Below are positions 51,590 to 60,532 of a DNA stretch of 64,000 nt, piece after piece. The stretch is from Paenibacillus_E allorhizoplanae. Lineage in GTDB: Bacteria; Bacillota; Bacilli; Paenibacillales; NBRC-103111. The stretch lies in contig NZ_CAKMMW010000001.1 of the NCBI RefSeq assembly GCF_927798215.1, forward strand, positions 124,001-188,000. The letters run 5' to 3'. The translations under genes and the position numbers were made by a program. Position 1 is the first letter of the stretch. Each line of letters begins with the position of its first letter. Below the pieces are notes generated by a model. That model was not told the origin of the DNA, did no database searches, and saw nothing but the letters and a program-made list of their open reading frames with translations.

Positions 51590-52045
51590 CTATTTATTAT
51601 TTAGTTGTTCCGCCAAACCGATTAGAAGTCCTTCATTTCCACGAATGTAGCAGAGTCGATACGAGTTCTCGTACTGAACCATTTCTCCAACGAGCTGTGC
51701 ACCATGCTTAGTGATGAGTCTGGATACCAATTCGTCAATGTCTTCAACAGTGAACATAACGCGTAAATAACCGAGGGCATTTACAGGAGCAGTTCGGTGA
51801 TCTGAAATAGTAGGTGGGGTGAGAAATCGCGAAAGTTCAATACGACTGTGGCCATCTGGGGTAACCATCATAGCGATTTCTACACACTGTGTACCCAGCC
51901 CGGTTACGCGACCAGCCCATTCACCTTCGACAGTAGCTCGCCCTTCGAGCTTCAAGCCAATTTCCTCGAAGAAAGAGATTGCGTCTTCAAGGGATTCTAC
52001 AACGATGCCAACATTGTCCATTCTTAGTAATTTGTTTTTTGCCAT
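51590..52045 (-). CDS. VOC-family (glyoxalase/bleomycin resistance) protein
   Basis: Protein of 151 residues with two betaalphabetabetabeta modules. The first reads KLLRMDNVGIVVESLEDAIS, where the His of glyoxalase is replaced by Asn-Val. The second contains YLRVMFTVEDIDELVSRLIT and Glu in MVQYENSYRLCYIRGNEGLL. Its metal-dependent activity is uncertain. AAGGAG precedes the ATG. It diverges from another VOC gene over about 200 bases. Confidence 0.85.
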   Translation of the reverse strand: MAKNKLLRMDNVGIVVESLEDAISFFEEIGLKLEGRATVEGEWAGRVTGLGTQCVEIAMMVTPDGHSRIELSRFLTPPTISDHRTAPVNALGYLRVMFTVEDIDELVSRLITKHGAQLVGEMVQYENSYRLCYIRGNEGLLIGLAEQLNNK

Positions 52046-52246
52046 AGTTTTATCTCCTTATGTGTACCAATTTATTACCTGATCAACTTCATATTTATTC
52101 TATCAAGAATTACCGATTCCTTCCAAACGATTAACATCTTGTCACAGTACCGTAATAAGATCGTTTGTTAAAAAACTTATATTTCAACAAGGAATGGAAA
52201 TCCTGACTAGAGAACAGATAATGAAGTCCAAATCTAGGAGGAAACC

Positions 52247-52642
52247 ATGGGAAGAATTGTTCATTTCGAAATTCACGTTAATGATATAGAACGTGCCAAA
52301 ACATTTTACGGAGAGATCTTCGGTTGGGTATTTGAGGATTGGAGCCAGTATGCCGGCATGCCTTATTTCGGTGCCGTCACTGGCGATGCGGGGGAAATGG
52401 GCATCAATGGTGCGCTCATGCAGCGGCGTGGCCCTGCTCCAGATCCCGGCCAGCCATTGAACGGTTTCGCGTGCACCATCGGCGTCGGAGACTACGACGC
52501 TGCGGAAGTGGCAATTCTCCGTCTCGGCGGCACCATCGCTATACCGAAATACGCGCTTCCCGGCATGGCATGGCAGGGATATTATATCGATACAGAAGGA
52601 AACATTTTCGGCATTCATCAACCGGATAAGAATGCCGGTTAA
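52247..52642 (+). CDS. VOC-family protein
   Basis: Protein of 131 residues: GRIVHFEIHVNDIERAKTFY places His and Glu ligands, the second half ends YYIDTEGNIFGIHQPD with Glu and His. All four metal-ligand positions look occupied, unlike the neighbour. AGGAGG precedes the ATG. Possible roles are lyase, dioxygenase or drug sequestration; nothing nearby decides. Confidence 0.85.
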   Translation: MGRIVHFEIHVNDIERAKTFYGEIFGWVFEDWSQYAGMPYFGAVTGDAGEMGINGALMQRRGPAPDPGQPLNGFACTIGVGDYDAAEVAILRLGGTIAIPKYALPGMAWQGYYIDTEGNIFGIHQPDKNAG

Positions 52643-52649
52643 GAATGAA

Positions 52650-52686
52650 AAAAAGCTGCCAGCCGATTTTTCGGAGCAGCCTTTTT
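52650..52686. terminator. Bidirectional terminator between VOC and hybrid kinase genes
   Basis: AAAAAGCTGC and GCAGCCTTTTT flank an inner CCGA/TCGG pair. T-runs occur on both sides (TTTTTCTCTT plus, TTTTTTTCATT minus), which suits the convergent genes on either side. Confidence 0.75.
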
Positions 52687-52690
52687 CTCT

Positions 52691-54640
52691 TCAATCTATG
52701 AATTTCATCTTCTCATATCGATCAATGATTTCTGCTATCGCATTAATGTTGATCGGCTTGCTGATGTAGGCATCCATACCTTCAGACAAATATTTCTCAC
52801 TGTCGCCTTTAATGGCGTGAGCTGTCACTGCCACAATATACGGGCGCTTCTTACCGTTTAACATGTCATTAATTAATTTCGTCGCCGTTAATCCATCCAT
52901 CCAAGGCATTTGAATATCCATAAAGATGATATCATAAGGATAACGCTTAACAGCTTCCACGGCTTCTTTTCCGTTATGTACTAAGGTCGTTTTGTGCCCC
53001 AGTTTCTCTAACATTTTCTTTATCACAACTTGATTCACTTCATTGTCTTCAGCAATTAAAATTTTCAATGATTGTTCCGTTGAATTTTCGACAATGTCAT
53101 TATTCTGGGACCACCTATCATACTGCGATGAGTCAAAATGATTGGATTGGACCCGCAAGTTGGCCGTGAACAGGAATGTTGATCCTTTTTGATCTTTGGA
53201 AGCTTCATGCCAGATTTCACCGTCCATGAGCTCAACAAGCTTTTTACAGATAGCTAATCCTAATCCGGTCCCCTCTGTTCTCCGAGTCATAAAATGATCA
53301 ACTTGATAAAAAGGGTCAAATAAATGACCTGCCTGTTCCTTCGGTACACCGATACCTGTATCCTTGATTGCAAATTGAAGACGTACGGAATTCAGGTCAT
53401 GTGACACCGTATCAACACTGATCGAAATCGAACCGTTAGGAGTGAATTTGATGGCATTGCTGAGTAAGTTCATCAATACTTGTCTCAACTTCGTAATATC
53501 TCCGTAAACCAAGCTAGGAACCTTAGGACAGACCGATGTCGTGATCTCCAGATTTTTTTCAAGAGCTTTAGACATGACCAAATTAAGCGTTTCTGATAAA
53601 ATATCTGTCACATTCAAAGGTTCTTCCATTAATTCGGTCTTGCCGGATTCGATTTTGGAGAAATCCAGAATATCGTTGATAATCATGAGCAGCGTAGCGC
53701 CACTCTTTTTAATAATTTGTACATATTCGATCTGCTCTTCATCTAATTCCGTCTCTAAAAGTACATCCGTCATACCGATAACCCCGTTCATAGGCGTACG
53801 GATTTCATGACTCATCATGGCTAAAAACTCGCTTTTAGCTTTATTCGTCTTTTCAGCGGCTTCTTTCTCAATGATCAACTTCTTCTGTTCCGTCATGTCT
53901 TTCGCTATGATGTAAAAGCCCATAGTCTGAGACTGGATGATAATTGGAGCTAGCGTCACCAACACTTCAACGGAATAACCATCCTTGTGTTGAATGAAAG
54001 TAATGTCTTTTTCAACTTTTTCAATTTCCAAATGATCGTTTAAAGCCAAAAGCAAATGCGTTGAACTTTTTTCGCCAATTAATTTGGACAATCCACTACC
54101 AATTAGCTCTTCAATGAGATATCCGGTCGTCTGTTGCACCATATTATTGCCATTGATTATAATGCCGTCCAAACCAAAAGAAATAATAGCATCATGGTTG
54201 TATTTCTTTAACGACGTATACCGTTCGATACTTTCTTGCAGCTTTAGTTCCGCTAGCTTGTTCTTGGTTACATCGATAAATTGGGTAATAAAATACAAAG
54301 GCTTCCCATCGATCTCATCACGAACTAATGAAACATATACGGAGGTCCAAACAACATTACCATTTTTATTAAAATACCGATTTTCTAATTGAAATGAAGG
54401 GATGGCGCCACTCAATAATTCGGTTAGTAAACCCTTAGACTTGTTACAATCGTCAGGATGTCGAATATCTTCAAGTGAATGGTTCATGAATTCTTCTTCT
54501 GTATAGCCGAAAATGCTGCAAACCGCCGGGTTAACATTCATCCATTTGCGATCCAGAGAGATTAAAGCGATCCCAATCGGAGCATTTTTATATAAGTGTC
54601 CAAATAAGGCTTCGGGGTCAAATAACTTTAGATCCTGCAT
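52691..54640 (-). CDS. Hybrid sensor histidine kinase: two PAS, kinase, receiver
   Basis: Cytoplasmic hybrid kinase of 649 residues. PAS 1 covers about residues 10-130 (NAPIGIALISLDRKWMNVNP), PAS 2 about 140-255 (NHDAIISFGLDGIIING). HisKA at about 265-335 carries the phospho-His at 278 (MMSHEIRTPMNGV). The HATPase domain has N-box LMNLLSNAIKF, G1 DTGIGVP and G2 GTGLGLAI. The C-terminal receiver has the phospho-acceptor Asp575 (FMDIQMPWMDG). There is no membrane segment, so it senses an internal signal. No phosphotransfer partner is encoded beside it. Confidence 0.92.
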   Translation of the reverse strand: MQDLKLFDPEALFGHLYKNAPIGIALISLDRKWMNVNPAVCSIFGYTEEEFMNHSLEDIRHPDDCNKSKGLLTELLSGAIPSFQLENRYFNKNGNVVWTSVYVSLVRDEIDGKPLYFITQFIDVTKNKLAELKLQESIERYTSLKKYNHDAIISFGLDGIIINGNNMVQQTTGYLIEELIGSGLSKLIGEKSSTHLLLALNDHLEIEKVEKDITFIQHKDGYSVEVLVTLAPIIIQSQTMGFYIIAKDMTEQKKLIIEKEAAEKTNKAKSEFLAMMSHEIRTPMNGVIGMTDVLLETELDEEQIEYVQIIKKSGATLLMIINDILDFSKIESGKTELMEEPLNVTDILSETLNLVMSKALEKNLEITTSVCPKVPSLVYGDITKLRQVLMNLLSNAIKFTPNGSISISVDTVSHDLNSVRLQFAIKDTGIGVPKEQAGHLFDPFYQVDHFMTRRTEGTGLGLAICKKLVELMDGEIWHEASKDQKGSTFLFTANLRVQSNHFDSSQYDRWSQNNDIVENSTEQSLKILIAEDNEVNQVVIKKMLEKLGHKTTLVHNGKEAVEAVKRYPYDIIFMDIQMPWMDGLTATKLINDMLNGKKRPYIVAVTAHAIKGDSEKYLSEGMDAYISKPININAIAEIIDRYEKMKFID

Positions 54641-54758
54641 TCATGCATTCCTCCTTTAGACTTAACGCAACAGCTCCCTCTTGTTTTTCCCTTGGCAGCT
54701 ACTCCTATATTACCATAAAATGAGTACCTATCCGTTAGCTTAATCTACGTAGATCTAT

Positions 54759-54833
54759 CTAGTACCTCAAATCCCCACACCCTATGAGCATAAGGAGGAG
54801 CAATAATAACCCAAGTAGGATCATGTTTTTCAT
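54759..54833 (-). CDS. Very short lipoprotein-like peptide (24 residues)
   Basis: An ATG at 54833 with GGAGGAGG 8 bases upstream opens a frame of 24 codons ending in TAG. The peptide starts MKNMILLGLLLLLLMLIG and then Cys, giving a lipobox-like LMLIGC, and ends GDLRY. It is a signal-peptide-sized hydrophobic peptide with an excellent ribosome site. It is 52 bases downstream of the small cysteine-containing protein gene on the same strand. Whether it is lipidated, inserted as a small membrane protein or a remnant is unknown. Confidence 0.5.
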   Translation of the reverse strand: MKNMILLGLLLLLLMLIGCGDLRY

Positions 54834-54885
54834 TCTAATAGCCTCCTCCAGCTGCTGGACGCACTCGACCCAAAATAACGCAATA

Positions 54886-55188
54886 TTAATGGACGGTTCC
54901 TAAAAATGATACAAACAGCTCTTTCTTCTTGTGGTATTCAGGGGAATCAGAGGGTAATAATCCACATGCATACTCTATAACTACTTTTCGACCCAACAGC
55001 GTTTTTTCTGAGGTTTTAACACCACAATCTTTGCAGTTAAACCCACATCCGTCCTGTACGTTTTTCCACTGGTCATTAAAAGCATTTATAGCCCTCTGTT
55101 TTGCAAAACTTTCAGTTACCCACGGTGAAAATAAAAGCCCTGAGACGATAAGAATAACTCCCGCCACGATAAATTTTATTTTTTTCAC
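54886..55188 (-). CDS. Small membrane-anchored cysteine-containing protein, unknown function
   Basis: Protein of 100 residues with a GTG start at 55188; AAGGGGTG precedes it. One N-terminal membrane anchor (residues 4-22, IKFIVAGVILIVSGLLFSPW) is followed by an extracytoplasmic domain. It holds Cys48, Cys52, Cys55 (C-GFN-C-KD-C) and a later Cys in YACGL, a spacing that could bind a metal or form disulphides. I do not recognise the family. The 24-residue lipoprotein-like gene follows. Confidence 0.6.
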   Translation of the reverse strand: MKKIKFIVAGVILIVSGLLFSPWVTESFAKQRAINAFNDQWKNVQDGCGFNCKDCGVKTSEKTLLGRKVVIEYACGLLPSDSPEYHKKKELFVSFLGTVH

Positions 55189-55266
55189 TGATTCACCCCT
55201 TACGTTATCTGACGTATTCGCTATGGATTTGTTTCGCTCATAATTAACATTCCTGCACGTTAACTT

Positions 55267-55317
55267 AAACAGCAGCAGCCATGGACGAGAAAATAATGTC
55301 CTAGACTGCTGCTGTTT
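55267..55317 (-). terminator. Terminator of module D
   Basis: AAACAGCAGCAG (55267-55278) and CTGCTGCTGTTT (55306-55317) are perfectly complementary over 12 bp, with an inner GGAC/GTCC pair. It overlaps the last base of the glycosidase stop codon on the minus strand. Confidence 0.75.
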
Positions 55318-58028
55318 TATTCCAATGCCTCTATACTCAACCGACCCTCTATCTCACCAGGCAGTCTTATTTCTAACGTACCGTCGGATAGACTAGTCAC
55401 CTTTATTTCTTGACCATTCCATAAAACCCTATATTGGTGCCCGAAATTCATACAAGCAATTATTGTATGCTCATGGGTTGAATCCCCAAAATAACGGATC
55501 TCCGCATACAAGGAGGTATTGCCTTTGGAAAATTCGGAAGTACTCACCCAAACGTCATATCCACAGGTCAATGTGCCTGGACGATAGTAGGCAGCAAACC
55601 AGTTCAGCACGGGTGTGGACAAGCCTCCGAAATGATGCCATCCAGCGCCTCTACCCGATTGGACAATAAAATGCTCGTAACAATTGTAGGTTTGCTCAGC
55701 TTCTTTCTTCCATAGACCTAAAGCAGTATATGCTATTCGATGTGCTCCTTCTGACCTGCCATGACTGAGCATCGCCTTCCACATAAACCATTGATGCGGC
55801 ATCCATACCGCACCGTTCCAATAACCGTCAGCCCGGTAATATGGTGCGCTTTGGTCAACTGTTGATAAGCCAATTGGACTCCATAGTCGGGAGGGATCTT
55901 GCAGATAATCTAGGAGCCGGTCTTCCTGCTCCTTGGAGGTAATTCCCGCTACCAGTGGATATGCCCCGTCAAGTCCCATATTATAATTGTGACCACTCTC
56001 GTGACGCAAAAGTCCTGTAGGGTTACCCTGCTGATCGTGAACCACATAACCAAAATACCCAGCTTCTTCATCCCAGCTATTTTGCTGAATGGAGCTACTG
56101 AAGGAGGCAATATCATTATCGTATTCCTTCACATGATCCTGCAAACGACCAATAGCAGTTGCTGCCATCTTTAGAATCTTGGCAATACGGATCCCATGGC
56201 AAGAATTAGATATCGGTGCAACCTCTGCCCTTAACTTTTGCTTATGGACATGTACTTGTGGCGGGTAGTCATCCCAACCTCCTGAGTTGTAGAAATAATC
56301 CCAGGTTTTGAGCAACCCAGATTGAAGCGTACGTGTAGCGGAGCCTTCACTTTTACCCGCATAGAACAAATAATATTGGCGAAGCCTTGGATAAAAATGC
56401 TCTAGCAGTTCCTTTGATTGTGTTTTGTTCCAAAGCTCAAGAAATAAATAGTGCTGTACTGGAACCATGCTGCCATGGTGTATGAAAGCTGCCTGGGTAT
56501 CCCCAGGGTCCGTCATATAAGCGTTCAAGCATTCAATCGCGCGCTGTGTATCGAGCTGGGCCAAACCAAGCCCTACGAACCCGGAGTCCCATGTGTACAG
56601 GCAATCCCACCAACGACCAGGCGTATAGTGCCGAATATAACTACGCTTTGTGTATACGGGATACACGATATTCGTTAAGAGAGTTGCTGACAACAGTTGC
56701 TGGCTAAATGCAAATTGCTTACCTTCAGGTTGAACTTCATGCTCAAAGGCAGCAATCTTAGATTCACCCTCTACAAATGCATTCAGATATTGAGGACTCT
56801 CCACATTCCAGTCCACAATCACTCGATTGACCTCATCCAATGATCCAGAGGTTACCATTCCATATAGCGTTTTCTCACTTTGCGCGCTGAGCGGAATTGG
56901 CCGTAGATACACATTAGTGAAATGACCCTCACCTTCACCTTTGAGTATGGGATGAACATGATGATGGACATTATGCCTCATGAAACGATCCAGCTCATCA
57001 GTATGATATTGCTTGATCTCATAATCCTCAAACTGCCATAACATGCCGTAAACATGATCTATGCCCTCATATTGTAGAATTAAGCTGTTGGGTACTGGGC
57101 CTTGTATGAGTTCTGGGTGAACGTTAGTAGAAACAAGGTTAAACTTAACTAGGTCCTTTTGTGCTCGCTCCACCAAGAAAATACCATCCAATTCCAAGTG
57201 CCTAGAGCCCTCGCTTTGAGCAATGAGATCGAGCCTGAGCGTCCCTGGTAAACATCTGCCAATATTGACTTCGACTACCTCGGCCTTACCTGTACCCAGG
57301 AGCTCTACGCTGCCAGCCCAATGACCTGCGATTGAGAACCTGACGGACTCTCCCTTTGGTAATCTAAACCTCAATCCTAGCTCTGCATCGCTTAGCGTTT
57401 GAGATAGGTTTATCTGATACGAAACTTGATCGCCTTTTTCCTGTGCAAAGCCCATGCCAATTCCTGATCCTTTAACAAATTGCTCTGCTCGCACTTCTGC
57501 ACGATACAAACCATCGTACACAAGACGATCCGTTATCCTTGGCGTCGCAAATACGAGATCCTCATAATCCAATGCATCGAGCCATACCGCTCCTTCTGGA
57601 TGCTCAACCTCAACGATTTGTAGAACCTTGCCGTGGGAATGCACCTGAGGCAAGTGAAGTGATGCCATCCAGTGGAGAACTAAATTCTGCTCCGCTTCGG
57701 TTCGATTAACCAGCTTACAACGGATAAGTCGAATATCAGCCCCTGCCGATGCATAAGCGATATCTGCATAAACTTGATCCTTCCATTCCAGCTCATGGCG
57801 ATGAGAATAGTAGCTAAGATCTGGAGATGCCTCCCAAGGGTGATAGCCCGACTCCCACATGACACTTGGAATATCTACTTTGCGCCTATAAAATCCTGGA
57901 AACACGCTAAGATCAAACCGGATACCTTGTTCACTATTTGCAATATGGGAAATCCCCATATATTTCTTAGTAAAGGGCCCCCATGACGGGAGCCCCTTTT
58001 GATCATGTGTGCCAACCAAATTTTGCAT
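55317..58028 (-). CDS. (alpha/alpha)6-barrel glycoside hydrolase, GH63/MGH1-like
   Basis: Cytoplasmic enzyme of 903 residues, no signal peptide. A beta-sandwich half (residues about 1-400) precedes a six-hairpin barrel. The barrel contains WWDCLYTWDSGFVGLGLAQL, DYFYNSGGWDDYPPQVH, and YWNGAVWMPHQWFMWKAML. These are spaced as in the GH63/GH37 clan, where a WDSGF-type Asp is catalytic. A C-terminal beta-rich part ends RLPGEIEGRLSIEALE. GAGGAG precedes the ATG, and it starts 17 bases after the binding protein gene, so it processes the imported oligosaccharide. The exact bond cut is not evident. Confidence 0.75.
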   Translation of the reverse strand: MQNLVGTHDQKGLPSWGPFTKKYMGISHIANSEQGIRFDLSVFPGFYRRKVDIPSVMWESGYHPWEASPDLSYYSHRHELEWKDQVYADIAYASAGADIRLIRCKLVNRTEAEQNLVLHWMASLHLPQVHSHGKVLQIVEVEHPEGAVWLDALDYEDLVFATPRITDRLVYDGLYRAEVRAEQFVKGSGIGMGFAQEKGDQVSYQINLSQTLSDAELGLRFRLPKGESVRFSIAGHWAGSVELLGTGKAEVVEVNIGRCLPGTLRLDLIAQSEGSRHLELDGIFLVERAQKDLVKFNLVSTNVHPELIQGPVPNSLILQYEGIDHVYGMLWQFEDYEIKQYHTDELDRFMRHNVHHHVHPILKGEGEGHFTNVYLRPIPLSAQSEKTLYGMVTSGSLDEVNRVIVDWNVESPQYLNAFVEGESKIAAFEHEVQPEGKQFAFSQQLLSATLLTNIVYPVYTKRSYIRHYTPGRWWDCLYTWDSGFVGLGLAQLDTQRAIECLNAYMTDPGDTQAAFIHHGSMVPVQHYLFLELWNKTQSKELLEHFYPRLRQYYLFYAGKSEGSATRTLQSGLLKTWDYFYNSGGWDDYPPQVHVHKQKLRAEVAPISNSCHGIRIAKILKMAATAIGRLQDHVKEYDNDIASFSSSIQQNSWDEEAGYFGYVVHDQQGNPTGLLRHESGHNYNMGLDGAYPLVAGITSKEQEDRLLDYLQDPSRLWSPIGLSTVDQSAPYYRADGYWNGAVWMPHQWFMWKAMLSHGRSEGAHRIAYTALGLWKKEAEQTYNCYEHFIVQSGRGAGWHHFGGLSTPVLNWFAAYYRPGTLTCGYDVWVSTSEFSKGNTSLYAEIRYFGDSTHEHTIIACMNFGHQYRVLWNGQEIKVTSLSDGTLEIRLPGEIEGRLSIEALE

Positions 58029-58045
58029 GATAGATTATCTCCTCA

Positions 58046-59596
58046 TTATTTATGAGTGCTCTTATACCAATCTGTTGCTTCCTTGATCGCTTGGTCTCCA
58101 CCCCTCTTCTTCCAATCCTCAACGAATTTATCAAAAGAGTCTACAGGTTCTTTACCCGTGATAATCTTGGCAGCAGTTTCTAGCCACAAGCCATCTCTTG
58201 CGAGCTCAGGACGCGTTTGCATAGTTGGTAGCGAAGGCATGCCCAGCGCATCATTTTTACGACCTTCTTTGGAAGCAACATCCATTCCTTTAAGCACCAT
58301 GTCTCCAGCTGGACGATTTTTCATAAACTCGGCATCCGTCAAATGAAGTGGACCTACCATCCGCAACCAAGTTAAATGCATTTCTTCACGGTAAATGTCT
58401 TCCTGCTTCTCCGGATACTTATATTTCATTTTGCCGTTTTCTAGCGTATAGTCCTTGCCTTCAAGTCCGTAAGTAAGGAACTTCTGTGCTTCGTCACTAT
58501 AGAACCAATCCAAGAACTTGATCACGTTTTCCGGATTTTTGGTCGTCTTAGGAACAACCCATACGTTCCCGCCTACCGTCGATCCAATACTATGGCCACC
58601 TTTCCCATCTGGACCTACTGGGGATTGGATGACTTCAAGTTGAGCACTTGACGTTCCTGTCTTAACCTCTGCTGACCATTTGTCAGCAAGGCGCGGAGCA
58701 TGTGTCCATAAACCTACAATGCCTTGTGCTTTAATTTTCGCATCCCATACTGGCGCTTTTTGTACGAACACCTCATTATCTAAAAGCTTCTCTTCATACA
58801 TCTTCCGGTAAGTTGCTAGTGCCTGCTTCATCTGTGGACGTATAAGGTTAGGGATCAATTGTCCATTCTCAAACTTCCAATCGAGAGGAAGTGCGTCATA
58901 GGCTCCAAAGAACGCTTCTGTAAACGCTAACTTTTCACGACCAGAATACGGAATTTCATCATTTTTGCCATTACCGTTAGGATCCTTATCACGGAATGCC
59001 CGCAGCATATCTAGATATTCGTCTACCGTTTTCGGTGCCTTTAATCCCAGCTTATCTAGCCAATCCTTGCGGACCATCATGACACTGCCGTTTGGAGTCG
59101 CGTTTACAGAAGGGATCCCGTAGATTTTTCCGTCTTTACTAACACTTGCGAATTCCCAAGCTTCTTTTGAAATATTTTTTTTCAGGTTCGGACCATATTT
59201 GTCGATCAGGTCGTTTAGAGGAATAATTACTCCTGTATCCACAGCAGGTGCTACTTCCGGTTTATTAATACCATGTGTTTGCAATAGATCCGGCAGATCT
59301 CCGCCAGCAAAAAGCAGTGTTAATTTCTGATCAAATTCACGGTGTGGTATGAGCTCAAGCGTCACATCAGATTTGGAAATCTCACGAAGCTTCTTCGTGT
59401 ACTCATCTTCATTAATGTTTGGAGATCCTTCGATGTACTGCAGGCCTTCCGTACCAATGCCTACTTTGAACTTAGCCGGCTTACTGATGCTCTGTGTTGA
59501 ACCGGGTGTCGGTGCTGCATTGTCGTTAGAAGAGCAGCCTACCATTGTCCCTACTACCGTTACTGCTAAAGCAACCTTTGTCCATTTTCTGTTCAT
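58046..59596 (-). CDS. Extracellular oligosaccharide-binding lipoprotein (LipO-type)
   Basis: Binding protein of module D, 516 residues. The lipobox TMVGC places the lipidated Cys at 21. Family motifs are MVRKDWLDKLGLKAPKTVDE and RDKDPNGNGKNDEIPYSG. GGAGAAGG precedes the ATG. It lies after both permeases and directly before the glycosidase. The mature domain is typical of the Paenibacillus long binding proteins. The ligand is unknown. Confidence 0.93.
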   Translation of the reverse strand: MNRKWTKVALAVTVVGTMVGCSSNDNAAPTPGSTQSISKPAKFKVGIGTEGLQYIEGSPNINEDEYTKKLREISKSDVTLELIPHREFDQKLTLLFAGGDLPDLLQTHGINKPEVAPAVDTGVIIPLNDLIDKYGPNLKKNISKEAWEFASVSKDGKIYGIPSVNATPNGSVMMVRKDWLDKLGLKAPKTVDEYLDMLRAFRDKDPNGNGKNDEIPYSGREKLAFTEAFFGAYDALPLDWKFENGQLIPNLIRPQMKQALATYRKMYEEKLLDNEVFVQKAPVWDAKIKAQGIVGLWTHAPRLADKWSAEVKTGTSSAQLEVIQSPVGPDGKGGHSIGSTVGGNVWVVPKTTKNPENVIKFLDWFYSDEAQKFLTYGLEGKDYTLENGKMKYKYPEKQEDIYREEMHLTWLRMVGPLHLTDAEFMKNRPAGDMVLKGMDVASKEGRKNDALGMPSLPTMQTRPELARDGLWLETAAKIITGKEPVDSFDKFVEDWKKRGGDQAIKEATDWYKSTHK

Positions 59597-59641
59597 CTGA
59601 CCTTCTCCTTTTTTTTTGAACTTTTGTCATCGTTTTTATCT

Positions 59642-60514
59642 TTAACCCTTCACAGAACCAAGCATCGCACCTTTAATAAAATGCTTTTGGACAAGAGGGT
59701 AGACAAACAAAATAGGAAGTGTCGCTACCATGATGGTTGCCATTTTAATACCCTCCGCTGACTGCAAAGTTAGGCTGACACTTTGAGCGACCCCTTGTGT
59801 ATCGCCATCAACTAATAACTGCCTTAACTTCACTTGCAAAGGGTAAAGCGCGGGGTTACGGATGAACATAATAGCACTAAAGTAACCATTCCAGTGTCCG
59901 ACTGCGTAAAATAACCCAACTGTGCTAAGGGACGGCAGTGATAAAGGCAGCACCACGCTCCACCAAGTGCGATATTCGCCGGCACCATCGATTTTGGCGG
60001 CATCCACCAACCCCTCAGGGATTTGCCGAAAGAACGATACCATGATGATCAAGTTAAACGCACTGATCGTCCCCGGGATAATGAGTGCCCATAGCGAATT
60101 GAGCATGCCTAATGATTTGACAAGTAGATATCCCGGTATAATTGGCACTTGAAAAATCATAGTAAAAACAACTAAAAGTAATATGAAAGAGCGGCCCTTA
60201 AGTTCGTTTTTGGCTAAGGCGTATGCCATTAACGATGTGAAGAATAGATTAATGGCCGTGCCCCCCACTGTCAGCAGCACCGTGACGCCGAAGGATTTCC
60301 AAATCGCCATATTTTTGAGGACGCCCACATAATTAATCAATGTAAACTCAACGGGAAAAATGGTAACTTTTCCTTGAGAAAGTGCTGATCCTGAGCTTAA
60401 GGAGCCTGCTACGATATGTAGAAATGGAAGAAGCATGGCGGCACTTGTAAGGATGAGTAACGTATAGTTAAGGAAAGCAAAAGCTTCTCGTGAGAAAGTT
60501 GGTTTTTTCGTCAT
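59642..60514 (-). CDS. Carbohydrate ABC transporter permease, LplC-type
   Basis: Permease of 290 residues with six membrane segments, starting FLNYTLLILTSAAMLLPFLH. The EAA loop is LVDAAKIDGAGEYRTWWSVV. The C-terminus PLVQKHFIKGAMLGSVKG is the LplC signature. It lies 18 bases after LplB. Confidence 0.93.
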   Translation of the reverse strand: MTKKPTFSREAFAFLNYTLLILTSAAMLLPFLHIVAGSLSSGSALSQGKVTIFPVEFTLINYVGVLKNMAIWKSFGVTVLLTVGGTAINLFFTSLMAYALAKNELKGRSFILLLVVFTMIFQVPIIPGYLLVKSLGMLNSLWALIIPGTISAFNLIIMVSFFRQIPEGLVDAAKIDGAGEYRTWWSVVLPLSLPSLSTVGLFYAVGHWNGYFSAIMFIRNPALYPLQVKLRQLLVDGDTQGVAQSVSLTLQSAEGIKMATIMVATLPILFVYPLVQKHFIKGAMLGSVKG

Positions 60515-60532
60515 TTGAGAGCCTCCCTCCTT

